Shown here one piece after another: positions 42,101-50,506 of a DNA stretch of 64,000 bases. Both the position numbers and the translations under genes were made by a program. Source of the stretch: Allobosea sp. (GTDB taxonomy: Bacteria > Pseudomonadota > Alphaproteobacteria > Rhizobiales > Beijerinckiaceae); contig NZ_JAUYTP010000029.1 in NCBI RefSeq assembly GCF_030695125.1, positions 1 to 64,000 of the forward strand, given 5' to 3'. How positions within the stretch are numbered: position 1 is the stretch's first letter; the number at the start of each line of letters is the position of its first letter. The notes under the pieces were generated by a model, which was not told the DNA's origin, did not search any database, and was given only the letters and a program-made list of their open reading frames with translations.

Positions 42101-42175
42101 GCGGGAGTAGCTCAGGGGTAGAGCACAACCTTGCCAAGGTTGGGGTCGAGGGTTCGAATCCCTTCTCCCGCTCCA
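42101..42175 (+). tRNA. tRNA-Gly (GCC)
   Basis: A 75-nt cloverleaf with encoded CCA. Acceptor arm GCGGGAG pairs with CTCCCGC, discriminator T, and CCA at 42173-42175. The D loop is GCTCAGGGGTAGAGC. The anticodon stem CAACC/GGTTG closes loop TTGCCAA, with anticodon GCC at 42133-42135. The T arm is GAGGGTTCGAATCCCTT. Confidence 0.97.
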
Positions 42176-42312
42176 GGACATCACAGCGTTAGAGACTGTC
42201 GCAGGCGTCGGTTTATCCGGCGCTTTTTGCGTTTTGACGCTCACGATCGATGATCAGATCATGGCGTCTTGAATGTGCCGCTCCGAAAGTTGATGCGCCC
42301 GTCGTGAGGACG

Positions 42313-42423
42313 CGCCGTCATTCCGGACAAGCCGCGAAGCGGCACTGCTCCGGAATCCATCATAGGCATTGTCGCGCTACAATGGGTTCCGGGTCTTCGC
42401 TTCGCTCGCCCGGAATGACGGCG
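42313..42423. repeat. palindromic extragenic element, copy 6
   Basis: Outer arms CGCCGTCATTCCGG and CCGGAATGACGGCG are perfect over 14 bp. Inner parts include CTCCGGAATCC and GGGTTCCGGGTC. It lies between tRNA-Gly and the convergent SDR gene and is the clearest member of the family. Confidence 0.88.
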
Positions 42424-42457
42424 CGCTCAGGCGCCGGCGGACCGTACGGACTCTGAC

Positions 42458-43225
42458 TCACAACACCGACGACATCCCGCCATCGACATAGATGATCTGG
42501 CCGTTGACGTAGTTCGAGGCCGACGACGCCAGGAAAACCGCCGTGCCGATCAGCTCGTCCGGCTTGCCCCAGCGCTTCGCCGGGGTGCGGCCCTTGACCC
42601 AGGCGTCGAAGGTCGGATTGTCGATCAGCGCCTGGTTCATGTCGGTGATCATGTAGCCGGGACCGATGGCATTGGCCTGGATGCCGTGTTCGGCCCATTC
42701 CGCCGCCATGGCCCGCGTCAGCATCTTCATGCCGCCCTTGGCGACCGTGTAGGGCGCCACCGTCGCCCGCGCGAGTTCGCTGGTCAGCGAGCCGATATTG
42801 ATGACCTTGCCATGGCCCCGCGCGATCATTCGCTTGGCCGCCTCGCGGCCGATCATGAAGGCCGAGGTCAGGTTGGTGTCGATGACGCGCTGCCAGTCGG
42901 CCGTGGCGAGTTCGACCATCGGCTTGCGGAACTGGATGCCGGCATTGTTGACGAGGATATCGACCGTGATGCCGGCCGCGTCGAAGGCCTCGAAGGCGCG
43001 CAGGATGGCCGCCTCGTCGGTGACGTCGAAGGCCGCCGGCTCGGCCGCGTGGCCGGCGGCGTGGAACTGCGACACGGCCTCGGCCACCCGCAGCGGATCG
43101 GTGCCGTTGATCAGGATGCGCGCGCCGGCGACCGCCAGCCCTTCCGCCATGGCGCGGCCGAGGCCGCGCGACGAGCCGGTGACGAGGGCCGTCTTGCCCG
43201 AGAGATCGAAGAGGGGATTGGTCAT
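42458..43225 (-). CDS. SDR oxidoreductase, gluconate 5-dehydrogenase-like
   Basis: NAD(P)-dependent short-chain dehydrogenase, 255 aa. Cofactor motif is TGSSRGLGRAM (residues 17-27), NNAGIQ follows, and the catalytic Ser, Tyr and Lys are in NIGSLTSE and YTVAKGGMK. The C-terminus ends YVDGGMSSVL. The sequence style (FDLSGKTALVTGSSRGLGRA, AAKRMIARGHGKVINIGSL) is that of gluconate 5-dehydrogenase (IdnO/Gno) enzymes that oxidise sugar acids. It is 9 bp after the enolase-superfamily gene on the same strand and is probably the second step of the same pathway. Confidence 0.92.
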   Translation of the reverse strand: MTNPLFDLSGKTALVTGSSRGLGRAMAEGLAVAGARILINGTDPLRVAEAVSQFHAAGHAAEPAAFDVTDEAAILRAFEAFDAAGITVDILVNNAGIQFRKPMVELATADWQRVIDTNLTSAFMIGREAAKRMIARGHGKVINIGSLTSELARATVAPYTVAKGGMKMLTRAMAAEWAEHGIQANAIGPGYMITDMNQALIDNPTFDAWVKGRTPAKRWGKPDELIGTAVFLASSASNYVNGQIIYVDGGMSSVL

Positions 43226-43234
43226 GTCACATCC

Positions 43235-44434
43235 TCACAAGCTGGAGCGGCGGAGGGTCAGGTCCGTGCGATCGAACACGGCCGGCAGCAGCTCGACGCC
43301 GAGACCGGGGCCTTCCATCGGCAGGACATAGCCGTTCTCGATGGTCGGCATCGTCGTGACGAGTTCGTTGTACCAGCCGGTGTAGAAGGCGCGAACGGAT
43401 TCCTGGATCAGCGTGTTGGGCTGGCTGAAGGAGGCGTGGATCGCCGCGATGAAGCCGACCGGGCCGATGCAGTCATGCGGCGCGAAGGGACGGTGATAGG
43501 TGTCGGCCATGGCCGCGATCTTGCGGCCCTCGGTGAGCCCGCCGGTCCAGCACAGGTCGGCCATGACGATGTGCATCGCGTCGCGGTCGAGCATGTCCTT
43601 GTAGGGGAAGCGCGAACCCAGCGTCTCGCTGGCGCAGACCGACACCGTCGTCGAGCGCGCGAACTCGCTGAGCGCCTGCGGCGAGTTCATCCGGATCGGA
43701 TCCTCGTACCAGGTCGGGCTGTACTGCTCGAGCACCCTAGCGATCTTGATCGCGGTCGGCAGGTTCCAGAGCGAATGGAACTCGACCATGATCTCGATCT
43801 TGTCGCCCACGGCCTTGCGGATTTTCTCGAACGGCTCGCACGCCTTTCGCATCTGCTCGGGGGTGATGAACATCCCCTGGTTCTCGATTGCGGGCGGATC
43901 GAACGGCCAGATCTTCATGGCGGTGATGCCGCTCTCCAGCAGGCTCTCGGCCACCGCGTCGGCCCGGTTCATGAAGCCGCCGAGATCCTCATAGGGACCT
44001 TCGGTCTCGCCGAGATTCCAGGTCGAGACCGGCTTGATGTTGTGCGAGCGAACATAATTGTAGCCGGCGCAGGTGTTGTAGATACGCTGCTTGTCGCGGC
44101 ACAGCCCGCCGAGCATCTGGTGGACCGGCTGGCCGCAGACCTTGCCGAAGACATCCCACAGCGCGATGTCGACGGCCGACGTCGCCCGCGATTCCACACC
44201 GGTCGAGGCCTGCGCCATCGGCAGGTTGGTCATCTCGCGATGCAGCGCCTCGATGTGCAGCGGGTTCTTGCCGAGCAGCCGCATGGCGAGCGTGTCGTGC
44301 AGATGCGCCTCGACGGCGCCCGCGCCATAAAACGTTTCGCCCAGCCCGATGATGCCGGCATCCGTATGGACGCGCACCCACAGCACATTGGCGAACTCTT
44401 CCGTCCGCAGCGTCTCGATGGCGGTGATCTTCAC
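43235..44434 (-). CDS. enolase-superfamily dehydratase (mandelate racemase/muconate lactonising type)
   Basis: Protein of 399 aa with a capping domain and a TIM barrel. The metal-binding acids are in MVEFHSLWNLP (Glu, with a His two residues on), TWYEDPIR and CASETLGSR. The barrel His is in FAPHDCIGP. MKIWPFDPP holds the second-strand Lys. Glu-Phe-His plus a C-terminal His resembles the acid-sugar dehydratases (mannonate/galactonate groups), so dehydration of a sugar acid is likely; the substrate is unknown. The start is GTG at 44434, supported by GGGAGG seven bases upstream. It is divergent from a GntR gene and followed by an SDR. Confidence 0.88.
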   Translation of the reverse strand: MKITAIETLRTEEFANVLWVRVHTDAGIIGLGETFYGAGAVEAHLHDTLAMRLLGKNPLHIEALHREMTNLPMAQASTGVESRATSAVDIALWDVFGKVCGQPVHQMLGGLCRDKQRIYNTCAGYNYVRSHNIKPVSTWNLGETEGPYEDLGGFMNRADAVAESLLESGITAMKIWPFDPPAIENQGMFITPEQMRKACEPFEKIRKAVGDKIEIMVEFHSLWNLPTAIKIARVLEQYSPTWYEDPIRMNSPQALSEFARSTTVSVCASETLGSRFPYKDMLDRDAMHIVMADLCWTGGLTEGRKIAAMADTYHRPFAPHDCIGPVGFIAAIHASFSQPNTLIQESVRAFYTGWYNELVTTMPTIENGYVLPMEGPGLGVELLPAVFDRTDLTLRRSSL

Positions 44435-44563
44435 AGCTTGCCTCCCGGGCGGCGCGCGCTTTTGTGGCGGCAGCACGCCGCTGAGCGCTGTGGTTGATGG
44501 CGGTCCGCCAGAGCGGCACCGCGGGTGCCGGACCGGACAGAACGGAACGCAGCATAGGAGCGC

Positions 44564-44579
44564 TTGTAAAATATCACAA
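44564..44579. promoter_or_regulatory. AT-rich dyad, possible GntR operator
   Basis: TTGTAAAATATCACAA has TTGT/ACAA ends around an ATAT core, in the only AT-rich stretch of the 206-bp divergent gap. GntR/FCD sites are often short dyads of this kind, but spacing is not diagnostic. Confidence 0.28.
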
Positions 44580-44640
44580 TATGTTTAGTCTGCTCGCCAA
44601 GCTGGGGCCGCTTGAACGAGCTCCGCGACGGAGGAACGAG

Positions 44641-45396
44641 ATGGCGCAGCGCGCTGGCCGGCTGACAGTGGTGGAGGCGCATGATGCGCCGCCGCGGCGC
44701 AACCGCGTCAACCTGTTCGAACTGGCCTATCAGCGCATCGAGGAGATGCTGGTGCGCTGCGAACTCGCGCCCGGCCGCTTCCTGGCGATGCAGGATCTCC
44801 AGGACCTCACCGGCTTCGGCCGCACGCCCGTCCATCATGCGGTCAATCGTCTCGCCGCCGACACGCTGATCGTCGTCCGCCCGCGCCACGGCCTCCAGAT
44901 CGCGCCGATCGACCTCGCCCGCGAGCGCGTGCTGCTGCATCTGCGCCGCGACATCGAGCGCTTCGTCATTCGCCTCGCGGCCGAGCGCGCCGGGCCGTCG
45001 CATCGCAACCAGATGCTGCATATGGAACGCCTGCTGCGCGAGCGCCGCGACGGGCTGACCCTGGCCGAGTTCAACACCCTCGACCGCCGCATCGACCAGA
45101 TGGTGCTGGCTGCGGCGGGCGAGCCGTTCCTCGAACACACGCTGCGGCCGCTGCACACGATCTTCCGGCGCATCGGCTTCATCTATCACGCCCATATGGC
45201 GGCCAGGCCCAGCCTGGAAGGCACGATCGACCACCACATTGCTGTGCTCAACGCCGTCGCCACGCGCAATGTCGAGCGTGCGGTCGCAGCGTCCGACGCG
45301 CTCATCGCCTTCGTCGATGGCATGTTCGACGAGATGGAGACCCGGATCGACCCGTCCCTCCTCGATTGCAGCGTCGAGCCGCTGCTGAGCACCTGA
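44641..45396 (+). CDS. GntR-family (FCD) transcriptional regulator
   Basis: Regulator of 251 aa. The winged helix is at about residues 25-90 (ELAYQRIEEMLVRCELAPG, then LQDLTGFGRTPVHHAVNRLAAD). It is followed by an all-helical FCD ligand domain (about 100-235) with metal-ligand-type His and Asp residues (LDRRIDQMVL, DHHIAVLNA). GGAGGAA precedes the ATG at 44641; the 49 codons upstream are promoter. It is divergent from the dehydratase gene and heads a plus-strand run into a hydroxyacid dehydrogenase and an ABC importer. It probably controls the whole catabolic region, with a pathway acid as effector. Confidence 0.9.
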   Translation: MAQRAGRLTVVEAHDAPPRRNRVNLFELAYQRIEEMLVRCELAPGRFLAMQDLQDLTGFGRTPVHHAVNRLAADTLIVVRPRHGLQIAPIDLARERVLLHLRRDIERFVIRLAAERAGPSHRNQMLHMERLLRERRDGLTLAEFNTLDRRIDQMVLAAAGEPFLEHTLRPLHTIFRRIGFIYHAHMAARPSLEGTIDHHIAVLNAVATRNVERAVAASDALIAFVDGMFDEMETRIDPSLLDCSVEPLLST

Positions 45397-45438
45397 CGCA
45401 CCCGCCACCCCATCGAGACCAGCGAGAAAACGCCGACC

Positions 45439-46425
45439 ATGCGCATCATCTTCCACGGCGACAACGCCGCCTCCTTCAGCCAGGGCTTCGCCGACCTCGT
45501 CGGCGGCGACGCGCAGGTCACCATCTTGCCGGACGTGCTCGCCACCCCGGCGGAGCAACAGTCCTATGCGCAGGCCGATGCGATCATCGGCGTGAAGTTC
45601 GATGCCGGCCTGCCGATGCCGAAAGACCTGAAGCTGTTCCATGTTCCCGGAGCAGGCTACGATGCCGTCGATCTCGCGCTGCTCCCGCCGCAGGCCCATC
45701 TCTGCAACTGCTTCGGGCACGAGCAGGCGATCTCCGAATATGTGATGAGCGCGCTGCTCGCCCGCGCCATTCCCCTCGCCGATGCCGACGCCAGGCTGCG
45801 CCGCGGCGACTGGGCCTACTGGGCCGGCTCGCCGGACCGCGTCCATGGCGAGATCGCCGGCCAGACCATCGGCCTGCTCGGCTTCGGCCATATCGGCAAG
45901 GCCATCGCGCGGCGCGCCAAGGCCTTCGAGATGAAGGTCCATGTCGCCAATCGCAGCCCGGTCGCGACCTCGGACCTGGTCGACCGCGCCTTCACGCTCG
46001 ATGACCTCGCGGCCTTCTGCGCATCGGTCGATGCGCTCGTGGTGTCGGTTCCGCTGACAGCCGAAACCACCGGCATCGTCGATGCGGCGGCACTGGCCGC
46101 GATGAAACCCGATGCCGTGATCGTGAATGTCGGCCGCGGCCCGACGATCGACGAGACGGCGCTGTTCGAAGCCCTCGAAGCACGCCGGATCGGCGGGGCG
46201 ATCATCGACACGTGGTATCGCTACCCCAATCCGGCCGAGCCTACTATTTTACCATCGAAACTGGCTTTCCATGAGCTTTCAAACGTTTTAATGACACCGC
46301 ACATGTCAGGCTGGACGGATGGCACCATTCGCCGCCGCCAGCAGACGATGGCAGACAACATCAAGCGGTGCCTGTCGGGCGCCGCTCTCACCAACGTCGT
46401 GCGGAAGGGCGCGTCCCGCGTCTGA
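45439..46425 (+). CDS. D-2-hydroxyacid dehydrogenase family protein
   Basis: NAD(P)-dependent dehydrogenase, 328 aa. Rossmann motif LGFGHIGKAIARRAKAF (about residues 143-159), Arg in VNVGRGPTIDE, and His in LMTPHMSGWTD; the usual catalytic Glu region reads DTWYRYPNP and is divergent. It may interconvert a 2-keto and a 2-hydroxy acid made by the neighbouring dehydratase or lyase. The stretch 46241-46312 is AT-rich with two TTA Leu codons, unlike the rest of the gene. It follows the GntR gene by 42 bp and precedes the ABC genes. Confidence 0.88.
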   Translation: MRIIFHGDNAASFSQGFADLVGGDAQVTILPDVLATPAEQQSYAQADAIIGVKFDAGLPMPKDLKLFHVPGAGYDAVDLALLPPQAHLCNCFGHEQAISEYVMSALLARAIPLADADARLRRGDWAYWAGSPDRVHGEIAGQTIGLLGFGHIGKAIARRAKAFEMKVHVANRSPVATSDLVDRAFTLDDLAAFCASVDALVVSVPLTAETTGIVDAAALAAMKPDAVIVNVGRGPTIDETALFEALEARRIGGAIIDTWYRYPNPAEPTILPSKLAFHELSNVLMTPHMSGWTDGTIRRRQQTMADNIKRCLSGAALTNVVRKGASRV

Positions 46426-46497
46426 CCGCCAGCAAACCGGCCGCACGAAGCCGGAGCAACAACACCTGCCCCGACGCCAAACCGAGGAAACGGCACC

Positions 46498-47301
46498 ATG
46501 AACCTGATGAAGCATCTCAAGATCGCCGGCACGCTGCTCGCGCTCGGCGCCGGCATGCTCGCCGCCAGCCAAGCCTCCGCCCAGACGCTGGCCGACATCA
46601 CCAAGCGCGGCAAGGTCCGCATCGGCGTGCTGATCGGCGCCCCCCCCTATGGCTCCGTCGACTCGACCGGCAACGCCATCGGTTATGACGCCGACGTCGC
46701 CGCCCTCGTCGCCAAATATCTCGGCCTGCCGATGGAAGTCGTGCAGCTGACCCCGCCCTCGCGCATCCCCGCGCTCGAAGCCAACAAGGTCGACTTCCTG
46801 GTCGCCACGCTCGCCCCGACGCCCGAGCGCGCCAAGGCGGTGATGTTCACCATCCCCTACAGCGCCTTCCAGATGGGCATCTACGCCAAGAAGGGCACGC
46901 CCATCAAAACCTGGGCTGATCTCAAGGGCCGCAAGGTCGGCGTCAACCGCGGCTCCAGCGTCGAGCGCGAATTCGTCAACCGCGAGAAGGAGCTGAACCT
47001 CACCATCCTGCGCTTCGAGGACGACTCGACCACGATGCAGGCGCTGTTCTCCGGCCAGGTCGACGCCATCGCCGGCCCCGACGCCCAGGCCAACGCCGCC
47101 ATCAAGGCCCGCGGCGAGACCGAGACCGAGGTGAAGTTCTTCTTCGGCATGCAGCCGAACTCGATGACCGTCCGCAAGGACGCCTACGAGCTGAAGCAGT
47201 GGCTCAACAATGTCATCTACTTCATCAAGCAGAACGGCGAGCTGAACGCGATTTCGGAAAAGTGGGTCGGCGGCCCGCTGCCCACGCTCCCGACCTTCTG
47301 A
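46498..47301 (+). CDS. polar amino-acid-type ABC transporter substrate-binding protein
   Basis: Periplasmic family-3 binding protein of 267 aa. The signal peptide is about residues 1-28 (core LLALGAGMLAASQASA). The mature domain opens LADITKRGKVRIGVLIGAPPYG and has the ligand-acid motif GVNRGSSVEREF (family Arg) plus FEDDSTTMQALFSGQVDAIAGPDA. It resembles glutamate/cystine-type binders; the ligand is likely a small amino or carboxylic acid. It lies 72 bp after the dehydrogenase gene. A strong hairpin after its stop separates it from the permeases, as often seen where the binding protein is made in excess. Confidence 0.93.
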   Translation: MNLMKHLKIAGTLLALGAGMLAASQASAQTLADITKRGKVRIGVLIGAPPYGSVDSTGNAIGYDADVAALVAKYLGLPMEVVQLTPPSRIPALEANKVDFLVATLAPTPERAKAVMFTIPYSAFQMGIYAKKGTPIKTWADLKGRKVGVNRGSSVEREFVNREKELNLTILRFEDDSTTMQALFSGQVDAIAGPDAQANAAIKARGETETEVKFFFGMQPNSMTVRKDAYELKQWLNNVIYFIKQNGELNAISEKWVGGPLPTLPTF

Positions 47302-47314
47302 TTGCAGCCTTGCG

Positions 47315-47340
47315 CCGGCACGGGAGCGATCCCGTGTCGG
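47315..47340 (+). promoter_or_regulatory. intercistronic hairpin after the binding-protein gene
   Basis: CCGGCACGGGA-GCGA-TCCCGTGTCGG: 11-bp stem with one G-U pair and a GNRA loop, 13 bp after the stop. There is no U tract, so it is likely a 3' stabiliser or partial attenuator that raises binding-protein mRNA over permease mRNA. Confidence 0.6.
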
Positions 47341-47423
47341 CCCTTCATGCTCACGACGGCCGCCCGGTCCCGACCGTGCGATAACCGATCCGGTGCGGCC
47401 CCCGAGTTGGGGAGGAGCCATCC

Positions 47424-48113
47424 TTGCAGTTCGATCCTGTTTTTGCCGAATCGCAGTTGATCATCGACGGGATCATGCTGACGATCGGCCTCTCGGCGGC
47501 CGCGATCGTGCTCGGCTCGATCCTGGCGGTGCTGCTCGTGGCGCTGCGAACCCTGGCGGGCCGCTGGGCCGGCTTCGTCGTCGACGCCTATGTCGAACTG
47601 ATGCGCAACACGCCCTTCCTGATCCAGCTCTTCATGGTCTTTTTCGGTCTGCCGCTGCTCGGCATCCGGATGTCGGGCGTCGAGGCGGCCCTGCTGACGA
47701 TGACGCTCAATCTCGGCGCCTACTCGACCGAGATCATCCGGGCCGGCATCGATTCCATTCACAAGTCCCAGTTCGAAGCCGGCGTCTCGCTGGCGCTCTC
47801 CCGCCGTCAGGTCTTCCAGTATGTCATGCTGCAGCCGGCTTTCGCGCGGGTCTGGCCGGCACTGTCGAGCCAATTCGTGCTGATGATGCTGGCCTCCAGC
47901 ATCTGCTCCTTCATCTCGGTGCAGGAGCTGTCGGGCGCGGCCGCGCTGATCGAGCAGCGCACCTTCCGCAGCTTCGAGACCTATATCGTCGTGACGATCG
48001 TCTATCTGGTGATGGCGCTGTCGCTGAAGGTCTTCCTGCTCTGGCTCGGCCGCCGGCTGTTCCCCCAGGTCTCGGGCCTCGCCCGGCTCGACGCCAAGGC
48101 GGAGTCAGCCTGA
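47424..48113 (+). CDS. amino acid ABC transporter permease 1 (HisM/GlnP type)
   Basis: Permease of 229 aa, about five helices, with the family sequence VDAYVELMRNTPFLIQLFMVFFGLP (about residues 53-77) and EIIRAGIDSIHKSQFEAGVSLALSRRQ, the EAA loop. The start is TTG at 47424, with GGAGGAG well placed upstream and no better ATG. It ends TGATG, sharing one base with the next gene, so the permeases are coupled. It forms a heterodimer with permease 2 in known systems of this type. Confidence 0.92.
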   Translation: MQFDPVFAESQLIIDGIMLTIGLSAAAIVLGSILAVLLVALRTLAGRWAGFVVDAYVELMRNTPFLIQLFMVFFGLPLLGIRMSGVEAALLTMTLNLGAYSTEIIRAGIDSIHKSQFEAGVSLALSRRQVFQYVMLQPAFARVWPALSSQFVLMMLASSICSFISVQELSGAAALIEQRTFRSFETYIVVTIVYLVMALSLKVFLLWLGRRLFPQVSGLARLDAKAESA

Positions 48114-48766
48114 TGCAGACATTCGGTTGGCCCGAGGCCATGTTCATCTTCCGGGCGGCAGGCTGGACCCTGCTGCTCACCGTCATCGCATTCGCCATCG
48201 GCGGCGTCGTAGGCGGCGCGCTGGCGATCATGCGCCTGTCGCGCATCGCCGTGATCCGGCGCTTTGCCGCCACCTATATCCTCGTGATCCAGTCCCTGCC
48301 GGTGCTCATGGTGCTGTTCATGAGCTATTACGGGCTCTCGGTCATCGGCATCGAGCTGCCGCCCTTCTTCGCGGCCTCTGCCTCGCTGGCGGTCTATGTC
48401 TCGGCCTATCTGGCGGAGATCTGGCGCGGCTCGATCGAATCCGTGCCGTTCCAGCAATGGGAGGCCTCGTCCTCGCTCGCCCATTCCCGCGCGCAGACCT
48501 ATCGCTATGTCATCCTGCCGCAGGCGGTGCGCATCTCGCTGCCACCGACGGTCGGGTTCCTCGTTCAATTGGTCAAGAACACCTCGATCGTCTCGGTCGT
48601 GGGCTTCGTCGAACTGTCCCGCGCCGGGCAGCTCGTCAACAACGCGACCTTCCAGGCCTTCCAGGTCTTCTCGCTGGTGGCGGTGATCTATTTCGCGATC
48701 TGTTTCCCGCTGTCCCGGCTCAGCCGCCATCTCGAAAAGGTGATGAATGCCAGCCGTTCTCATTGA
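48113..48766 (+). CDS. amino acid ABC transporter permease 2
   Basis: Second permease, 217 aa, about five helices, with YILVIQSLPVLMVLFMSYYGL and the EAA loop EIWRGSIESVPFQQWEASSSLAHSRAQ. The ATG shares the last base of the TGA of permease 1. Its last 20 bases overlap the ATPase gene. With permease 1 and the downstream ATPase it completes a full importer, in contrast to the Ugp-like operon at 32.4-36.5 kb. Nothing else unusual. Confidence 0.92.
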   Translation: MQTFGWPEAMFIFRAAGWTLLLTVIAFAIGGVVGGALAIMRLSRIAVIRRFAATYILVIQSLPVLMVLFMSYYGLSVIGIELPPFFAASASLAVYVSAYLAEIWRGSIESVPFQQWEASSSLAHSRAQTYRYVILPQAVRISLPPTVGFLVQLVKNTSIVSVVGFVELSRAGQLVNNATFQAFQVFSLVAVIYFAICFPLSRLSRHLEKVMNASRSH

Positions 48767-49478
48767 CGACGTCCACAAGAGCTTCGGCGATCTCGAAGTG
48801 CTCAAGGGCGTTTCGCTCACCGTCGACGCCGGCCAGGTGGTCGCGCTGATCGGCCGCTCCGGCTCCGGCAAGAGCACGCTGCTGCGCTGCATCAACGGGC
48901 TGGAGGCGATCAATTCCGGCCGCATCGAGGTCGCCGGCCACGTCGTCGACCAGGATCAGAAGCATCTGCGCGAGCTGCGCAAGGATGTCGGTATCGTCTT
49001 CCAGAGCTACAATCTGTTCCCGCATCTGACCGTCGGCCAGAACATCATGCTCTCGCCGCGGATCACCCAGAACGTGCCGCAGGCGCAGGCGGAAAAGCGC
49101 GCCCGCGACGTGCTCGCGCAGGTCGGGCTCTCCGAGAAGTTCGACAGCTATCCCGACAATCTCTCCGGCGGCCAGCAGCAGCGCGTGGCGATCGCCCGCT
49201 CGCTCGCCATGCAGCCCAAGGTCATGCTGTTCGACGAGGTCACCTCGGCGCTCGACCCCGAGCTGACCGGCGAGGTTCTGCTGGTGATGGAGAAGCTCGC
49301 CAAGGACGGAATGACCATGCTCCTGGTCACACATGAGATGGCCTTCGCCCGCAATGTCGCGAGCACGACCATCTTCATGCATCAGGGCAAGATCTGGGAA
49401 AGCGGCTCCTCGCAGGAGCTCTTCGCAAATCCGCAGACGCCGGAACTGCGCAATTTCGTCAGCGCCGGCGCCAAGTGA
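48747..49478 (+). CDS. amino acid ABC transporter ATP-binding protein (GlnQ-like)
   Basis: ATPase of 243 aa. Walker A GRSGSGKST (about residues 35-43), Q loop FQSYNLFPHLTV, signature LSGGQQQRVAIARSLAM, Walker B VMLFDEVTSALDPE and switch His in VTHEMAFA are all intact. The start overlaps permease 2 by 20 bp. It is the last gene of the GntR/dehydrogenase/ABC run; a perfect bidirectional terminator follows at once. It completes an importer for a polar amino acid or related acid. Confidence 0.95.
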   Translation: MPAVLIDDVHKSFGDLEVLKGVSLTVDAGQVVALIGRSGSGKSTLLRCINGLEAINSGRIEVAGHVVDQDQKHLRELRKDVGIVFQSYNLFPHLTVGQNIMLSPRITQNVPQAQAEKRARDVLAQVGLSEKFDSYPDNLSGGQQQRVAIARSLAMQPKVMLFDEVTSALDPELTGEVLLVMEKLAKDGMTMLLVTHEMAFARNVASTTIFMHQGKIWESGSSQELFANPQTPELRNFVSAGAK

Positions 49479-49483
49479 GACGC

Positions 49484-49513
49484 AAGGCGGCGCTCCCCTT
49501 CGGGCGCCGCCTT
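49484..49513. terminator. bidirectional terminator between convergent operons
   Basis: AAGGCGGCGC and GCGCCGCCTT form a perfect 10-bp stem with a 10-base loop, flanked by TTT on the right and AA on the left. It separates the ABC operon (plus) from the TRAP operon (minus); only 42 bp lie between their stops. Confidence 0.85.
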
Positions 49514-49520
49514 TGATCCC

Positions 49521-50483
49521 TCAGGCGGCCAGCGGCAGGGCGCCCTCGCGGGTGATCCCCGCCTGATCGAGCGCCTGCTTGATGCGCGCGATCTCGTCCT
49601 CCGGCAGCTTCATCAGCGGCGGCCGCACCACCGCCCTGTCAAGCCGGCCGAGCAGCACGAGCGCCTCCTTCATGCGGTTGTGCATGTCGAGGAAGGGCGG
49701 CGCATAGAACGCCTGCGACAGCGGCACGATACGGTCGTTGACCGCCTGCGCGGCCTTGAGGTCGCCGGCCTGCACCGCCCGCCACAGCGCCACCTGCAGA
49801 TCGGCGATCACGCTGCCCGAGCCCGAGAGCAGCCCGTTGCAGCCCAGCGTCAGCGAGGCCATCAGCCAGGACGAATGGGTGGTGAGAACGTTCACCGGGC
49901 GGACGAGAGCCTGGAAGGTCCGGATATGCTTTTCATGCAGCATCGGATCGTTCGACCAGTCCTTGATCGCGACGATCGTCGGCACCGCCTCGAACAGCGC
50001 CAGCAGCGTCTCGAACGGATAGCCGAGCCCGCCACCCATCGGATACTGGAAGGCGATGATCGGCAGATCCGTGGCGTCGGCGATGCGCCGGTAATGCGCG
50101 ATCGCCATCTCCGGCCGCAATTGCCCGCCCATCGCCATGCTGTTGGGCGGGAAGACCAGCAGCGCAGAGGCGCCCTCGCGCTCGGCCATCGCCGCCAGCC
50201 GGGCCGCTTCCATCGAACCATCGGCATAGACGCCGTTGATCAGCGGCACCCGGTCGCCGACCTCGGCCAGCGACGCCGCCAGGATCTGCTGCTGCTCGTC
50301 GAAGGAGCAGGCATGGACCTCGGAGGCATGGCCGTTGACGGTGACCGCGCTGACCCCGTCGACCAGCGCGCAGTCGCGCAGATGGCGGCGCGTCTGGCGC
50401 TCGTCGATGCTCATGTCGTCATGGAGTGCGAGCAGCGTCGCCGGGATCACGCCGGCAGGCCGGAAGTCCTTGAAGCGAGGCAT
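49521..50483 (-). CDS. dihydrodipicolinate synthase/N-acetylneuraminate lyase family protein
   Basis: Class I aldolase-fold protein of 320 aa. Schiff-base Lys174 lies in VAIKDWSND and the partner Tyr147 in AFQYPMGGG. The entry motif is VNGHASEVHACS in place of the usual GTTGE, as in keto-deoxy sugar acid aldolases and dehydratases rather than true DapA. It probably cleaves or dehydrates a 2-keto acid formed by the pathway. It is the last gene of a nine-gene minus-strand operon, 23 bp after an SDR. The longer frame upstream is inside that SDR gene and is not real. Confidence 0.9.
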   Translation of the reverse strand: MPRFKDFRPAGVIPATLLALHDDMSIDERQTRRHLRDCALVDGVSAVTVNGHASEVHACSFDEQQQILAASLAEVGDRVPLINGVYADGSMEAARLAAMAEREGASALLVFPPNSMAMGGQLRPEMAIAHYRRIADATDLPIIAFQYPMGGGLGYPFETLLALFEAVPTIVAIKDWSNDPMLHEKHIRTFQALVRPVNVLTTHSSWLMASLTLGCNGLLSGSGSVIADLQVALWRAVQAGDLKAAQAVNDRIVPLSQAFYAPPFLDMHNRMKEALVLLGRLDRAVVRPPLMKLPEDEIARIKQALDQAGITREGALPLAA

Positions 50484-50506
50484 GTCCGTCTCCTGTTGTC
50501 GGCGGG

